From Pelagophyceae sp. CCMP2097 (Eukaryota; Sar; Pelagophyceae), in contig MU657279.1 of NCBI GenBank assembly GCA_026770575.1, forward strand, positions 96,883 to 147,545: a stretch of 50,663 nucleotides of DNA, given 5' to 3'. Positions 30,884 to 41,303 of the stretch are shown here, one piece after another. Numbering within the stretch: the stretch's first letter is position 1; the number at the start of each line of letters is the position of its first letter. The translations under genes and the position numbers were made by a program. A model generated the notes under the pieces. The model was not told where the DNA came from. It saw only the letters and a program-made list of their open reading frames with translations, and did not search any database.

Positions 30884-31006
30884 GACGCCCTGAACACCGC
30901 CCCTTGCCATCGGCCGCCCACCGCCGGCCTATACTCAACGCCCCGAACACGGGCTCCTTTGCGTCTCGCCCCTTGCCACCGGCCGCCCACCGCCGGTTTA
31001 TACTAA
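30884..31006 (+). repeat. Two direct copies of a ~68-base repeat unit
   Basis: CCCTTGCCAYCGGCCGCCCA followed by CCGCCGGYYTATACT occurs at about 30901 and 30970, preceded each time by a CGCCCYGAACAC block. Non-coding. Confidence 0.75.
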
Positions 31007-31438
31007 GCTTACAAGCTGGTGCGCCTACACGGTGTGACTCGGTGCAGTCGCGCGCTTCGGCCCAAAGGAGCCCGGTCTGGTCTGCCGAGAGAAGTTATTT
31101 GATTTTCCTCGCGCGGCGCCCGCGTCATTCTGCCGGCATCTACGCGCCGCGCTGCCCGCGCACGCGCGTTTCACGAGAAATGCCAATAAGTACCGAAATG
31201 CCAATAAGTACTAGGTAAATGCCAGGTAAATAACAAGTCGCCGAACGAGCGTTATCGTCGGAAGTGAGTAACGCTCGCGTCGGATGTGGTTTTGAGGTGC
31301 CGCCGCCGCGTATCGATTGACAGGGCGGCACAGACCGCAGGGCCCGAGCTCCCAGGTGCGTGGGCCGCCGTGCTCGCTTCGAACGCCGCTCGCCGCGGAG
31401 GCCCGACGGAATTGTTGCTTCAGGTGAGGACCTACAGC
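31007..31438. other. Upstream region of the kinesin gene
   Basis: No gene seen. Contains two adjacent copies of GAAATGCCAATAAGTAC (31177-31193 and 31195-31211) and a partial third. Probably promoter and 5' UTR. Confidence 0.45.
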
Positions 31439-33990
31439 ATGGTGTCGAAGAACATCAAGGTGTGCGTGCGGACGCGCCCGACGGCCGAGTTTGCGCAGAA
31501 CCAGATCCTCATCGATGCCGACAAGTGAGCTCCGCGCAAACGCGCGTCCCACGCGCAAACGAGAATCGCGGCGCCTCGACGACCGAGTCTGAACGTCGAC
31601 GCCTGCGTCGCAGGAACGCTATCACCGTCTGCAAGCAGACGGCGGAGGAGGCGCCGGCCATCCTGAACAACGCGCAGTCGAACTTCAAGTTTAACTTTCA
31701 CCACGTGCTCCACAACGCCTCGCAGTGAGTCACACCCAAGAGGTCTTTGTCTCCTAGAGGTCTTTGTCTCCTCCAGACGGTTCGAACCGTTCTCTGCCTC
31801 GCAGGGAGACGGTCTACGAGACGCTGGCGCGCGACGTGGTCCAGGACGTGGTCGACGGCATCAATGGGACGATCATGACTTATGGCCAGACGGGTGCGCG
31901 CCGCAGGGGGTGCACGCGGGAGGCGCATCACTCCAGGGAGGCGCATCGAGGAAGCACCGCCCCTCTGAACCGGCGGTGTGTTGCACGCTTGAACCGTAGG
32001 CTCGGGCAAGACTTTCACGATGCTTGGGGACATGAACAATTACACGCACCGCGGCGTGGCGCCGCGCGCGATCGCGCAGCTCTTTGGGGAGATGGGCCTG
32101 CGGATCGAGACGCAGTTCCGCGTGGTTTGCACGTACATGGAGATATATAACGAACGCATTTTCGATTTGCTCAAGTCGCTCTCGGACGACGACGCGAGGT
32201 CGGACTACGCCATCGTCGAGGAGAAGGGCGGCCGCGGCGTCATCGTTCGAGGCCTCGTCGAGGTGGAGGTCGCATCTGAAGCCGACGCGCTGAACCTGTT
32301 ATTCAGCGGGCAGCTCGCTCGAACCACCGCCCAGCACAAGCTCAACCGCACCTCGAACCGGTCGCACTCCATCTTCACCGTGGTGGTGCAGCAACAATCT
32401 CGGTCCGGCGTCTCTGAAAGGATCGTCACTTCCAAGCTCAACTTGGTGGACTTGGCAGGGTCGGAGCGGTTGAAGAAGACGATGGAGGCCGGCGGCGGTT
32501 CGCAGGCGGCGCCGATCGACGAGACGCTGAAGAAGGAGTCGATGTACATCAACCAGTCGCTTACTTATCTGGAGCAGTGCGTCGTGGCGCTTTCGAGGCG
32601 AAACGCGGAAAAGGGCCACGTCGCTTATAGACAGACAAAGCTCACTTCTGTTTTGAAAGACTCGCTCGGCGGCAACTGCGCCACACTCCTCTACGCCTGC
32701 ATCTGGGGCGAGGCCGCTCATCTGGAGGAGACGGTTTCGACTTTGAGGCTGGCCGCGCGCATGATGCGCGTCGTCAACACTGCTACCGCTGTGGAGACGA
32801 CGGACCCGGTGCGCTTAGCGCGCAGGCAGGACGTCACGATCCGCGAGCTGCGGCAGGAGCTGCTGATGCACGACGCTTTGGCGGATCGGTCGGGCGTGAA
32901 GTACGAGCCGTACACCGCGGCGGAAAAGCAAAACCTGCAGGCGCAGCTGCAGCGCTACTGCGCCGCCGACGTCGGCCGCGACGACGAGGTGCTGAAATTC
33001 GAGTCCGTGCGCGAGATGAAGGAATTGTGTTCGCAGTTTAAGGCGCTTTTAAGGGATGCCGAGGACCGCGCGCAGCAGGCCGCCCGCGCCGCGGGCGACG
33101 GCAACTTCGGCTCGCCGCCTTTGCGCGACGACGGCTTTGCCGGCGATGCGACGGCGCAGTTTGCGGCGACGGCCAGTGGACACAACTCGCAATCCGACTT
33201 TGTGGGTGCGACAGAGGCCGGTTCCGGCTTTTCGCTCGGCCGAGCCGGCGACAACGCGCGGCCAGTGACCCAGGACGGTGCGCTGCGCAAGCTCAACTCG
33301 GAAACCGAGTCTTCCGACCGCGGCGCCATGTTGGACGCCTTTGAACCGCCCAAGGGCCGCGACACCTTGGCCGAAACGCTCTCGGACAAGTCGCGGGCGT
33401 TTGAGCACTTTAAGCGGTCGGCGGCGGGCGCGGGCGCGGCGGAGCGCGTGGCGCGGGCCAAGGCCGGCCGCGCGGCTTGCAAGGTGGCGGCGCGCGACTC
33501 GGCGCGCGGCGCCAACGCGGCCAAAGTGTCCATCGACCGCCTCGCCTCGCAGCTGGCGGACAAGCGCTCGGTCAACCAGCGGCGCGACGGCCGCGACGAC
33601 GACGTCGTGGACGAGGAGGAGTTTGTTCTGCTCAAGGGCGAGCGCGACGCCAAGCGCGCGTACCGCGCGGCGCACGCGTCCTACGTCGCAGCAAAGTTCG
33701 CCCTGGACGCGGCCAAGCTTGACGTCGAGGCGCAGCAGACTCTGCTCATCGACGGCTTTGATTCGTGGCACGCGGCGGCGTCTATGGGGCTGCCGCCTGC
33801 GCCGGAGGAGTACGAAGACGACGACGACAAGCTCGACGACCAAGAGCACTTCGACAAGATGGAGATGGAACGAATCGTCTCCGCGGACCCAGACGCGGTG
33901 GCCTTCTTCCAGGCGCAGAAAACCCGGCGCGCCAACCTGACGCAGAACCGGACGCAGCTCCGTCAAATGCACCGCAACAAGCGCAGCTAA
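31439..33990 (+). CDS. KIF9: Kinesin-9 family motor (KIF9-like), 4 exons
   Basis: Exons 31439-31524, 31614-31724, 31805-31893, 32000-33990; 2277 nt, 758 aa. An N-terminal motor domain: start KNIKVCVRTRPTAEFAQNQI, P-loop GQTGSGKT assembled across exons 3 and 4, switch I TSNRSHSIF (Asn where SSRSH is usual), switch II LVDLAGSERLKK, then YRQTKLTSVLKDSLGGNC. The tail has the kinesin-9-specific VDEEEFVLLKGERDAKRAYR and a helical region ending in a QMHRNKR tail. Kinesin-9 is a ciliary motor of the central apparatus/axoneme. Donors: GTGAG, GTGAG, GTGCG. Intron 2 holds a duplicated AGAGGTCTTTGTCTCCT block. Confidence 0.93.
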
Positions 33991-34108
33991 GCGCCCTCTC
34001 GAGGCTCTTGTATGATTAACGTGTCGACGTCTTGACGACTGCCGAAACGGAGACCCGTGGGCTCTGGATGGGTCAAAAGGTTTAAGATTGTCTGCCTGGG
34101 GCCTTCGT

Positions 34109-35297
34109 TTAGCGCTTAAGGTTGTTAATGACGTCGACCTCGGCAATTGTGAGGTTGAAGCGCCAGAGGTCGAGGTCCGACTGCATGTGCGCTCGGTTGT
34201 CGGTGCCTAAATATAATCAGTTCAATCGATACAAAATACAGCGCCGGAACAAACCTGTGACCACCGCGACGCCGCGCTGCACGGCCCACTTGAGCGCGAC
34301 TTGGGCCGTGGAGACGTTGTGCGCCTTTGCCACGGCGACCATCGTGGGCTCACCGAGGACCGAGCCCTTTGCGCCGCCGAGCGGCGACCAGGCCTGGAGG
34401 CGGATGCCGCGCTGCTGGCAAAGAGCGAGCATAGCGTCGTCGTGCGTGTACGGGTTCCACTCGACCTGTCATACGAATCACAGAGGCCCCAAAGGACCCT
34501 GGCCGAGCCATGCGAAGCACAGAGACTCACCTGGTGCAGCGCGATGGGCAGCGTGGCGACGGCGAGCGTCTCCTCGAGGTGCGTCGCGTTGTAGTCCGAA
34601 ACGCCAATGGCGCGGACCTTGCCCATCTTCTGCAGGAGTTCCATGGCGCGCCACGTCTCCTGCCTCGCGGCCGTGCCCGGGTCCAGGTACGGCGACTTTG
34701 CGCACTCGTCCGAGTCGACGACGCCCATGCACTCTGGCTTGATCACAAAGGGGAAGTGGACGAGCAAAAGGTCAATGTAGCCGTTGGTCCCGGTGCCGTA
34801 TAAGCCCAGCATCTGCAGGTTGTCCTCGGCGCACTGGACCGTCGCGTAGAAGCCCGTCGGACCGGGGCACTTGGTCGTCAGGAAGAGCGAGGATCGGTCG
34901 ACGTTTCGGATGGCGCGGCCCACCTCGACCTGGGTCCGGTAGTCGTTCGCGCCTAGCGGAGGGAAGGTCACGGGTCTGACATCGCGCTCCAGACTGCAGG
35001 GGTTGTCCGGCGGTCGTTTCTGCGCGGGGGCCTGCTGTCGACGTGCGTGGCGTTCAAGTCGTTTACCCACGTCTCGACGGCGTCGAGCGCGCTCGCGCGC
35101 ACGCAGGCGTAGTCCGCCTTGGCGCAGGCGCCGTAGGACCCGCTCCACGTGCCCAGCGCGACCGCCGGCAGGAGGACGTCGCCCGCGGCCTCGGGCGCTT
35201 CGAGGCGGAAGCACCGCTCGGCGCCGCCGCGGCCGCAGGGCCGCAGGTCCTGCGCCGCCGCCGCCGCGGCCAGCAGGGCGCACCCCACGGCGAACAT
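34109..35297 (-). CDS. Secreted or ER-targeted aldo/keto reductase, 4 exons
   Basis: Exons (minus): 35297-35036, 34952-34531, 34465-34255, 34206-34109; 993 nt, 330 aa. NAD(P)H-dependent reduction of carbonyl compounds is expected. A signal peptide (MFAVGCALLAAAAAAQ) precedes the barrel. The catalytic tetrad is intact: Asp in HVDSAND, Tyr in NDYRTQVEVG, Lys in LTTKCPG, His in LLVHFPF. Later motifs: GKVRAIGVSDYNATHLEETL, QVEWNPYTHDD, QAWSPLGGAKG and LKWAVQRGVAVVTGTDN. The first intron needs a GC donor (A|GCAGGC) to restore HVDSANDY in phase; the others use GTGAG and GTTTG. Extra Cys residues in the substrate loops suit an extracytosolic protein. Confidence 0.87.
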
Positions 35298-35870
35298 CGT
35301 GTCGCTCCGGGCGCTCGTCTGCGCGCAAGAAAAAGAACTTCGGCAGCCTGGCTATGGCAGGCAATTTAAATATTAAATTTTGGAGTTTTGGGAGAAGAAA
35401 GACTAACGAGAGTCGGAGCTTCTGGAGTTTTGCCGAAGTTGCGGTCGACGTCCGTCGACTCGGTCCGTCGGGAGGTCTGAGCCTCGGGGGCTGCGACCAC
35501 CTCCCTGGGGGCGTGCGACCGGGCTCAAAATACTTGCAAAGATCGACGGTGGTTTGTTCGACTCGTGATCGAAGTCTGGGGGGCAACTCAGCGGCCTTCG
35601 GGCGCCGGCGTCGCGGACTCGTCATGATAGCTTGGGCCCTATCTCGTGCGGGCCCGACCCAAGCGCCCCGCGCGACCGATCGCGCCGTCATCGCGCTGCG
35701 AAAAAAACGGGCACGGGTGCGCCGCGCAGCGACGCAGGCGCGCTGTTGACGCCGGTGCGGCGTGGCTCGCCCGTTCGTCAGCAATCGCATCATCCGGCCG
35801 CTCGTCGGCCTTCTCTGGGCGGCCAAAATAACCCAAAGCGAGATCCTTCGTCGCATCGACCGTGCAGCCA
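35298..35870. other. Intergenic / unresolved 3' part of the Pro/Ser/Thr-rich gene
   Basis: An AT-rich patch (35340-35440) with a 10-base inverted repeat AACTTCGGCA / TGCCGAAGTT at its ends. On the minus strand 35639-35881 is open (VDATKDLALGYFGRPEKADE) and could be a last exon of the gene at 35871-37339, but I cannot place the junction. Confidence 0.35.
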
Positions 35871-37339
35871 CTGGCAGCCACGTCACAGTGCTTGAGCCTA
35901 AGGGCGTCGGCGTGTCGTACGACGGGAAGCTCGTCGGCGTCGGCGTCGGCCTCGACGACGGCGCGAGCACCGTGGGTGCGGAAGTGGGCACGGAAGTGGG
36001 CGGCGAAGACGGCACGGAAGACGGAATTGGCGTGCCGATTTTCAAGTCCGCCGTCAACGAGTCCTGCCTCGCGGCCGTCGAAACCGCGTTGAACGCGCCG
36101 CTCGTAATCGGGCTGGCCTCGGCGGTAACGCGCTCCTCTGCGTAGACGGTGTTCAATGCTCCACTGGCAGTCTCGGCCGCGTCCTTGATTTTGTTTCTGA
36201 AACCCTCAGACTCTTCAATGACCAACTCGTCGACCTGCGGTGTCGTGAGGCCCTTCTTCGTCGTCGAAGCGTCGCAATCACAATCCAGCTCGCCGTCGAC
36301 CTCTTCGCCTTCGTCGAGGCGGCGGCGAGCCACCCTCTGGACGTCTGTGATGACCACCTCGTCGACACCCGTCAACTTCTTAATCGTATTCGCGATCGCA
36401 TCCAGCGTCGGCTGGTCCGCTTTGAACTCGGCAACGGTGGCCTTGCTCGTCACTCGAATGCCGGACTTGATGACAATAGTAGCGGGCGCGTTCGTCGGGG
36501 AGAACGATGGCACAGCAGATGGCACCGCCGACGGGATTGAAGACGGCGCGGGCACCGTCGGTGCAAACGACGGAGCAGACGACGGCACAGCCGACGGCGC
36601 GGGGATCGTGGGGACGGACGTGGGCGTCGACGACGGCGCCTCAGAGGGCGCATTCGAAGGCACGGTCGAGGGTTTTCGGGTCGCGTCGGCACGGGCGACG
36701 GCGCCGACGTGATCGTGGGTGCCGACGTCGGGAACGCAGATGGCATGGGCGATGGCACGGACGTGGGCACGGGCGATGGCACGGGCATGGGCTTGGGCGT
36801 GGGCCGGGGCGTCCGGTCGGCTTGGACGTCGACGGTGGCGGCGTCGAGGAGAAGCTCTGAGTTTACGACGTCGACTTTTGCGTCGACGAAGACGGTCGTC
36901 CCCGTCATCGACGCTTGCGTTGCCAGCGTCGTATCAAAGGCGCCGCTGTCGATCTTGGCCTTGAGCTCCTCTATGCGAAGCGGGGGGCGCGCCTCGCCGT
37001 CGGAGACGTCTTCGACTTCTTCGTTGACGTCGAAGGATACAATCACGTCGTCCTCCTTCGAAAGCAGGCGTCTTCTTTGCACAGACGCCAAGATGTTGAA
37101 GACGTCGCCCGGAGTGGCGTCGCTCTGCTCGAGCACTTCTTGGATTGTGTTTGCGATGTCGCCGCGAGGCGGGCGGCCGGGTCGGCGTTGAAAAGAGCCA
37201 GGTCTAAACCGTCGAACACTAGCTTGCAGCTAAACGACGCGATAAAGATGTCCAGCGCCTTCGGGAAGGCCCCGCCGCCGCGAAGCTGCCTAGCCGAGGC
37301 ACCGCCCGCCAGCAGCGCCAGGCATAAGCGCTGAATCAT
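35871..37339 (-). pseudogene. Secreted Pro/Ser/Thr-rich protein with two frame breaks
   Basis: It starts with a signal peptide (MIQRLCLALLAGGASARQL). Two related ~100-aa modules follow, each ending in a VxxRRRL-type segment (SVQRRRLLSKEDDVIVSFDV; DVQRVARRRLDEGEEVDGEL) with DIANTIQEV / DAIANTIKKL helices. They are separated and followed by linkers of VPSxxP and APSxxPT units (about 36490-36830 and 35900-36010). The frame changes near 37165 (GCGGCGACATC) and near 36680 (CGACCCGAAAACCC), each as if one base were missing, with no possible intron. Either a young pseudogene or two assembly errors; homopolymer-poor context argues mildly against the latter. Unknown cell-surface role. Confidence 0.5.
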
Positions 37340-37494
37340 CGGAATTAATCCTACTGGTGCACGTGCTCAAGTGCTTGCACGTCCCGAAATTACCGAAATT
37401 GCAAAATCAAAGATTCAACGAGTCCACAATCCCGTTCCGGGACGTGCAGTCACTTTGGGTCGAGATGTTCTTCACTGTCGAATTTGCACAACAG
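37340..37494. other. AT-richer flank of the scaffold gap
   Basis: Non-coding as far as visible. Contains GTCACTTTGGGTCGAGATGT at 37448-37467, the exact reverse complement of 39667-39686. Confidence 0.5.
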
Positions 37495-38394
37495 NNNNNN
37501 NNNNNNNNNNNNNNNNNNNNNNNNNNNNNNNNNNNNNNNNNNNNNNNNNNNNNNNNNNNNNNNNNNNNNNNNNNNNNNNNNNNNNNNNNNNNNNNNNNNN
37601 NNNNNNNNNNNNNNNNNNNNNNNNNNNNNNNNNNNNNNNNNNNNNNNNNNNNNNNNNNNNNNNNNNNNNNNNNNNNNNNNNNNNNNNNNNNNNNNNNNNN
37701 NNNNNNNNNNNNNNNNNNNNNNNNNNNNNNNNNNNNNNNNNNNNNNNNNNNNNNNNNNNNNNNNNNNNNNNNNNNNNNNNNNNNNNNNNNNNNNNNNNNN
37801 NNNNNNNNNNNNNNNNNNNNNNNNNNNNNNNNNNNNNNNNNNNNNNNNNNNNNNNNNNNNNNNNNNNNNNNNNNNNNNNNNNNNNNNNNNNNNNNNNNNN
37901 NNNNNNNNNNNNNNNNNNNNNNNNNNNNNNNNNNNNNNNNNNNNNNNNNNNNNNNNNNNNNNNNNNNNNNNNNNNNNNNNNNNNNNNNNNNNNNNNNNNN
38001 NNNNNNNNNNNNNNNNNNNNNNNNNNNNNNNNNNNNNNNNNNNNNNNNNNNNNNNNNNNNNNNNNNNNNNNNNNNNNNNNNNNNNNNNNNNNNNNNNNNN
38101 NNNNNNNNNNNNNNNNNNNNNNNNNNNNNNNNNNNNNNNNNNNNNNNNNNNNNNNNNNNNNNNNNNNNNNNNNNNNNNNNNNNNNNNNNNNNNNNNNNNN
38201 NNNNNNNNNNNNNNNNNNNNNNNNNNNNNNNNNNNNNNNNNNNNNNNNNNNNNNNNNNNNNNNNNNNNNNNNNNNNNNNNNNNNNNNNNNNNNNNNNNNN
38301 NNNNNNNNNNNNNNNNNNNNNNNNNNNNNNNNNNNNNNNNNNNNNNNNNNNNNNNNNNNNNNNNNNNNNNNNNNNNNNNNNNNNNNNNNNNNNN
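37495..38394. other. Assembly gap, 900 N
   Basis: A run of exactly 900 N. Any open frame drawn through it is meaningless. The gene at 38395-38938 runs into it. Confidence 1.
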
Positions 38395-38938
38395 CGTGCT
38401 CTTCGGGGAGCAGCGTGAAGACGCGCCAATCGGCGCGGGCCTTTTTCCGCTCCTGCAGGCGCGCGTGGTCGACGCGGAGGTGCAAACCAGAGCCCGACTT
38501 TATACTCTGGTCGGCGGGCACGAGCTGCAGCGTGCGGTCCGCCATCAGCTGCGCGACGACGCGCTCGCGCGCCGCCTCCAAGAGCGACGGCGCCCATGCT
38601 TTTGCGAGGGGCTCCTTGTCGCGCGTGAGCTGCACGAACGTAGCGGGCTCGTTTGCCCCCGCGCGTTGCGCGCAGATGGCGATGAGGGCACCGACCTGCG
38701 GGATGGGCACCGAGAGGAGCGGCGCGCATTCGGCGCGCTCGACCGCCGCGACTCGCGCGCACGTGGCGCAGCAGCTCGTGCAGCTCGAGGCGACCCGTGC
38801 CGTCGCGATCTCGCCGAGCATCTTTGAGAGGAACGACCGATGGCAGAGCACGAGGTTTTCCGCGAGCGCGATGACAACGGTAAAGCGCGCAATCGCCTCG
38901 GGGCTGTGCCGGATGATGTAGAAGGAGGCCGCGATCAT
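38395..38938 (-). CDS. N-terminal part of an unknown gene, cut by the gap
   Basis: Met at 38938 opens a frame into the gap (181 aa visible). It begins MIAASFYIIRHSPEAIARFT, continues with a helical Leu/Ala-rich stretch, a Cys cluster (SSCTSCCATCARV), then VPIPQVGALIAICAQRAG, EPATFVQLTRDKEPLAKAWA and ERVVAQLMADRTLQLVPADQ. The composition is balanced and looks like a real helical, cytosolic protein. I do not recognise it. The parallel frame on the same strand is much more Arg/Pro-skewed and is a shadow. Confidence 0.5.
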
Positions 38939-39700
38939 CGAGCACGAGATAGTTAGCCGCCGGGCCCCGCGTGCCCCCCGAGCCCCGTTCCGGGTCGCGC
39001 GGCGCGGCGCGCGCGCGTCGGATCGTGCGCGGGACGGCCCGACGCGGGCCCGACGTCGCGTGCGCCGATACCGTCGGTAAATACCGCCACAGGCGCCGGA
39101 GTGACGCCTGCTTCTACAGCGTCACAGCCAGGGACCCCCCGGACCCGCCGCAACCGGCCCGAACCCCATCCGAGGCTGGCGCCAAGATCTCTACGTCCCA
39201 CCAGCAAAAAGTGCTGGCGCAGCGCAGATCGGCGGCGCAGCCGCTCCGTGGGCGGCGCCGGCCGGAGGCCGCCAACCGGAGGCCTCCGACCGGATGCCGA
39301 CGCCCTCCAGCTGATAGCCTCCGGATTCCGACCTCCGGCCGCCTCCACGGGCCGTCCGCGGCCGCCGTCGCACGTGCCGGCACCATCGTTTTTGCCCGCG
39401 CGCCTTTAACCCTGTGAGCTCGCCCGGGCCTCGGCATGGGCCATGCGTGCCCCCCTCCGCCGAGCCGCCGCGGCTGCAGGCCCCGGAACGACCCGCTCGG
39501 ATGCCGCGAAAACCTGGCCGGCCAATTGACAAAACCGCCGATAAAAATCGCCACACGAGGCCGGCGAGCGCGTCCTTCTACAGCGTTACAGCGAAAGAAC
39601 CCCCCGGACCCAACGCCGCCGCCCCGAGCCCCATCCGACGCCGATTCCGAAATCTCCAAGTCCCAAGGACATCTCGACCCAAAGTGACGGTGCGTGTGAA
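38939..39700. repeat. Diverged tandem duplication, gene-poor
   Basis: Two diverged copies of a ~150-base block: 39055-39210 and 39525-39690. Shared wording includes CTTCTACAGCGTYACAGC, CCCCCCGGACCC and CCCCATCCGA, then AAGTCCC/ACGTCCC. In one plus frame each encodes FYSVTA(R/K)(D/E)PP, but neither frame forms a credible gene. Between the copies is Arg/Pro-rich, GC-heavy sequence. Confidence 0.6.
39667..39686. repeat. Inverted-repeat partner of 37448-37467
   Basis: ACATCTCGACCCAAAGTGAC is a perfect 20-base reverse complement of the sequence just before the gap. The arms are 2.2 kb apart and bracket the gap and the truncated gene. Confidence 0.75.
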
Positions 39701-40586
39701 GAACGGAAAGATAGAGATCTTTTTGTGTGTTCACGCACAGGTGCGTGCTACTGGTCTTGCTTCGGCGACTTGGAATTATTTCCAAACCTTTGATTGGCCT
39801 TTCACAATTCGGCCTTGCTTGCTTAAGATTCACCCTGGGTGGGGCTGGCCCAAAAGGGTATGCCCGCTAAGCGGTGACAAAGTCAAGCACCCGAGCAAAA
39901 ATGCCCGATTGACTTGTCTGCATTGTTCATGGGAATCGTCCAGAAAGTTCAGGTAAATATAGCACATGCCGGAACTCTCTCTCTCTACAGTTGTGTTTGA
40001 AACTTTCAAACTTTTGCAAAGCATCTTTACTTCAACTTGACCTCGATCTTGATCTCAAGTTGAGGTCGATTCCAAACGAATGTAACTCCTCGACCGAGTC
40101 GTCCTTGTGCAAGACCTCCTCTGGAGCCTGGCCGTCGTTTGCGTCGTCGACGGCGGTCCCCGTGGTCCAGGTCCGGAGCGCCCGATCCCTCGCCGCGCCG
40201 TCTGCCGATCCGAGCAATACAGCGGCGCGCGCGACTTTTCGATGCGTGACTCGCGCCCCGTGGCGCCCAGGCCTCGGCGGCTCAGGGGCTCTGCGGCGCG
40301 GGCGACGGAGGCTCTCCAAACACGCATTCGGCTGCCTCGAACCGTCGCACGGTCCTCGGCCGCCGGGCTCCGACGACAGAAAAACATTGTTATTTGACGA
40401 CGGCGGCCGGATGGCGGTGGCTCGCCGAGGCGGGTGCCGCGGGCGGCTCGGACAGAGTCGCAAGATTCCAATACGATTGACCGCCCCGCGCTCTTGCCGA
40501 GTCTTGCGCCGGACGGCGGCCGCGGTGCGCCGGACGAATGCGGCGGTCCTCGGGCGGCGCACTCGTTTGCTGCGTTTGGCGGGTTG
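39701..40586. other. Gene-poor region
   Basis: Contains copy B of the palindromic motif (39815). On the minus strand about 40170-40060 reads VDDANDGQAPEEVLHKDDSV, which could be coding, but I see no start, domain or splice context. No gene assigned. Confidence 0.35.
39815..39845 (+). repeat. Copy B of the 30-base palindromic motif
   Basis: TTGCTTGCTTAAGATTCACC then CTGGGTGGGGC. It shares TTGCTTGCTT, the CACCCNGGGTG palindrome and GGGGC with copies at 8771 and 47758. In the plus frame it reads LLKIHPGWGW. Confidence 0.8.
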
Positions 40587-40758
40587 CTACGAGGCCCCTT
40601 GCGCTTTGTAGAGTTGGCAGTCGCAGCGAAAGAGGTAGTTACGTTCGAGGTACGCTCGCCGGCGCTTGGCGTCGCGCCGCTTCCGAGTCGTCTCTTGCGT
40701 GGGGGCCGCTGAAACGCCGCAGACAGCGCGCGGGTACTGGCTGCGGAGGCGCAGCTGC
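40587..40758 (-). pseudogene. C-terminal fragment resembling a SET-domain (SMYD-type) protein
   Basis: The minus frame ending at TAG 40589-40587 reads ETTRKRRDAKRRRAYLERNY followed by LFRCDCQLYKAQG. The pattern R..yL...Y.F.C.C follows the end of SMYD-type SET domains, with Tyr in place of the last Cys. Upstream the frame meets a stop at 40761-40759, and no SET core (NHS or GEEL motif) is visible on either side, so this is at best an orphan exon or remnant. Confidence 0.3.
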
Positions 40759-40939
40759 GATGGCTATGATAACAAACTTTTAAAGGGGGTGGCGATCCTG
40801 GGGCCGTGGTGGCTCGAGTCGTTTCGCGGAGGAGCGCGTTGTGACGGGAGCGCGTTTCGCATATTCGAAGACACGGTGGCGAGCAGAGCACACTTGAGTG
40901 CGCCGCATCGCATCGCTCCTGCGAGCCCGCCGTCGTCCG

Positions 40940-41303
40940 TCAGTCCGCCACGGCCGGGGCCGCCGCCGCCGCCGCCTCGGGCGCCGGCGCGGGCGTCGGC
41001 GGGGCCGCGGCCTTTCTGGCGGCCGCCGCGTCGCGGACGTTGTCCGCCATGGACCTGTACGACGTTGACGGGGAGCGCCGCCGTGCGTTGCGGATCGACG
41101 AGTACACGTTGAAGTCCTGCGCGGCGGTGTCAAGGACCGGGCACTGACTGGAGTCGTATTGCGGCGTGCGGCCCACGGCTCACCGCGTCGTTGAGTTGGT
41201 TGGGCGGCGTCTTGGGCCGCGAGCAACTTTCGTCCATGCTCTTCGCGCGGCCGAGCGGCCCCATCGACCGTCGATCCTCCGTCGCGCGGTCCACTGACGA
41301 CAT
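40940..41303 (-). CDS. Small unknown protein, 2 exons (107 aa)
   Basis: Exons (minus): 41303-41184 and 41143-40940; 324 nt. It reads MSSVDRATEDRRSMGPLGRA, KSMDESCSRPKTPPNQLNDA, then CPVLDTAAQDFNVYSSIRNA and an Ala/Pro-rich tail. The 40-base intron (donor GTGAG, acceptor TCAG) is in phase. It is Ser/Arg-rich and probably disordered; the family is not recognised. Support is modest: natural residue composition on both sides of a good intron, unlike competing frames. Confidence 0.45.

Noticed and set aside
34222..36663. A continuous 813-codon minus frame covering both the Pro/Ser-rich protein and the aldo/keto reductase
   Set aside because: It is a chance fusion: the middle (about 34960-35870) is Arg/Pro noise, and the reductase has its own signal peptide exon at 35297 in another frame.
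37357..38945. Frames that run through the N gap
   Set aside because: The unknown bases make them artificial.
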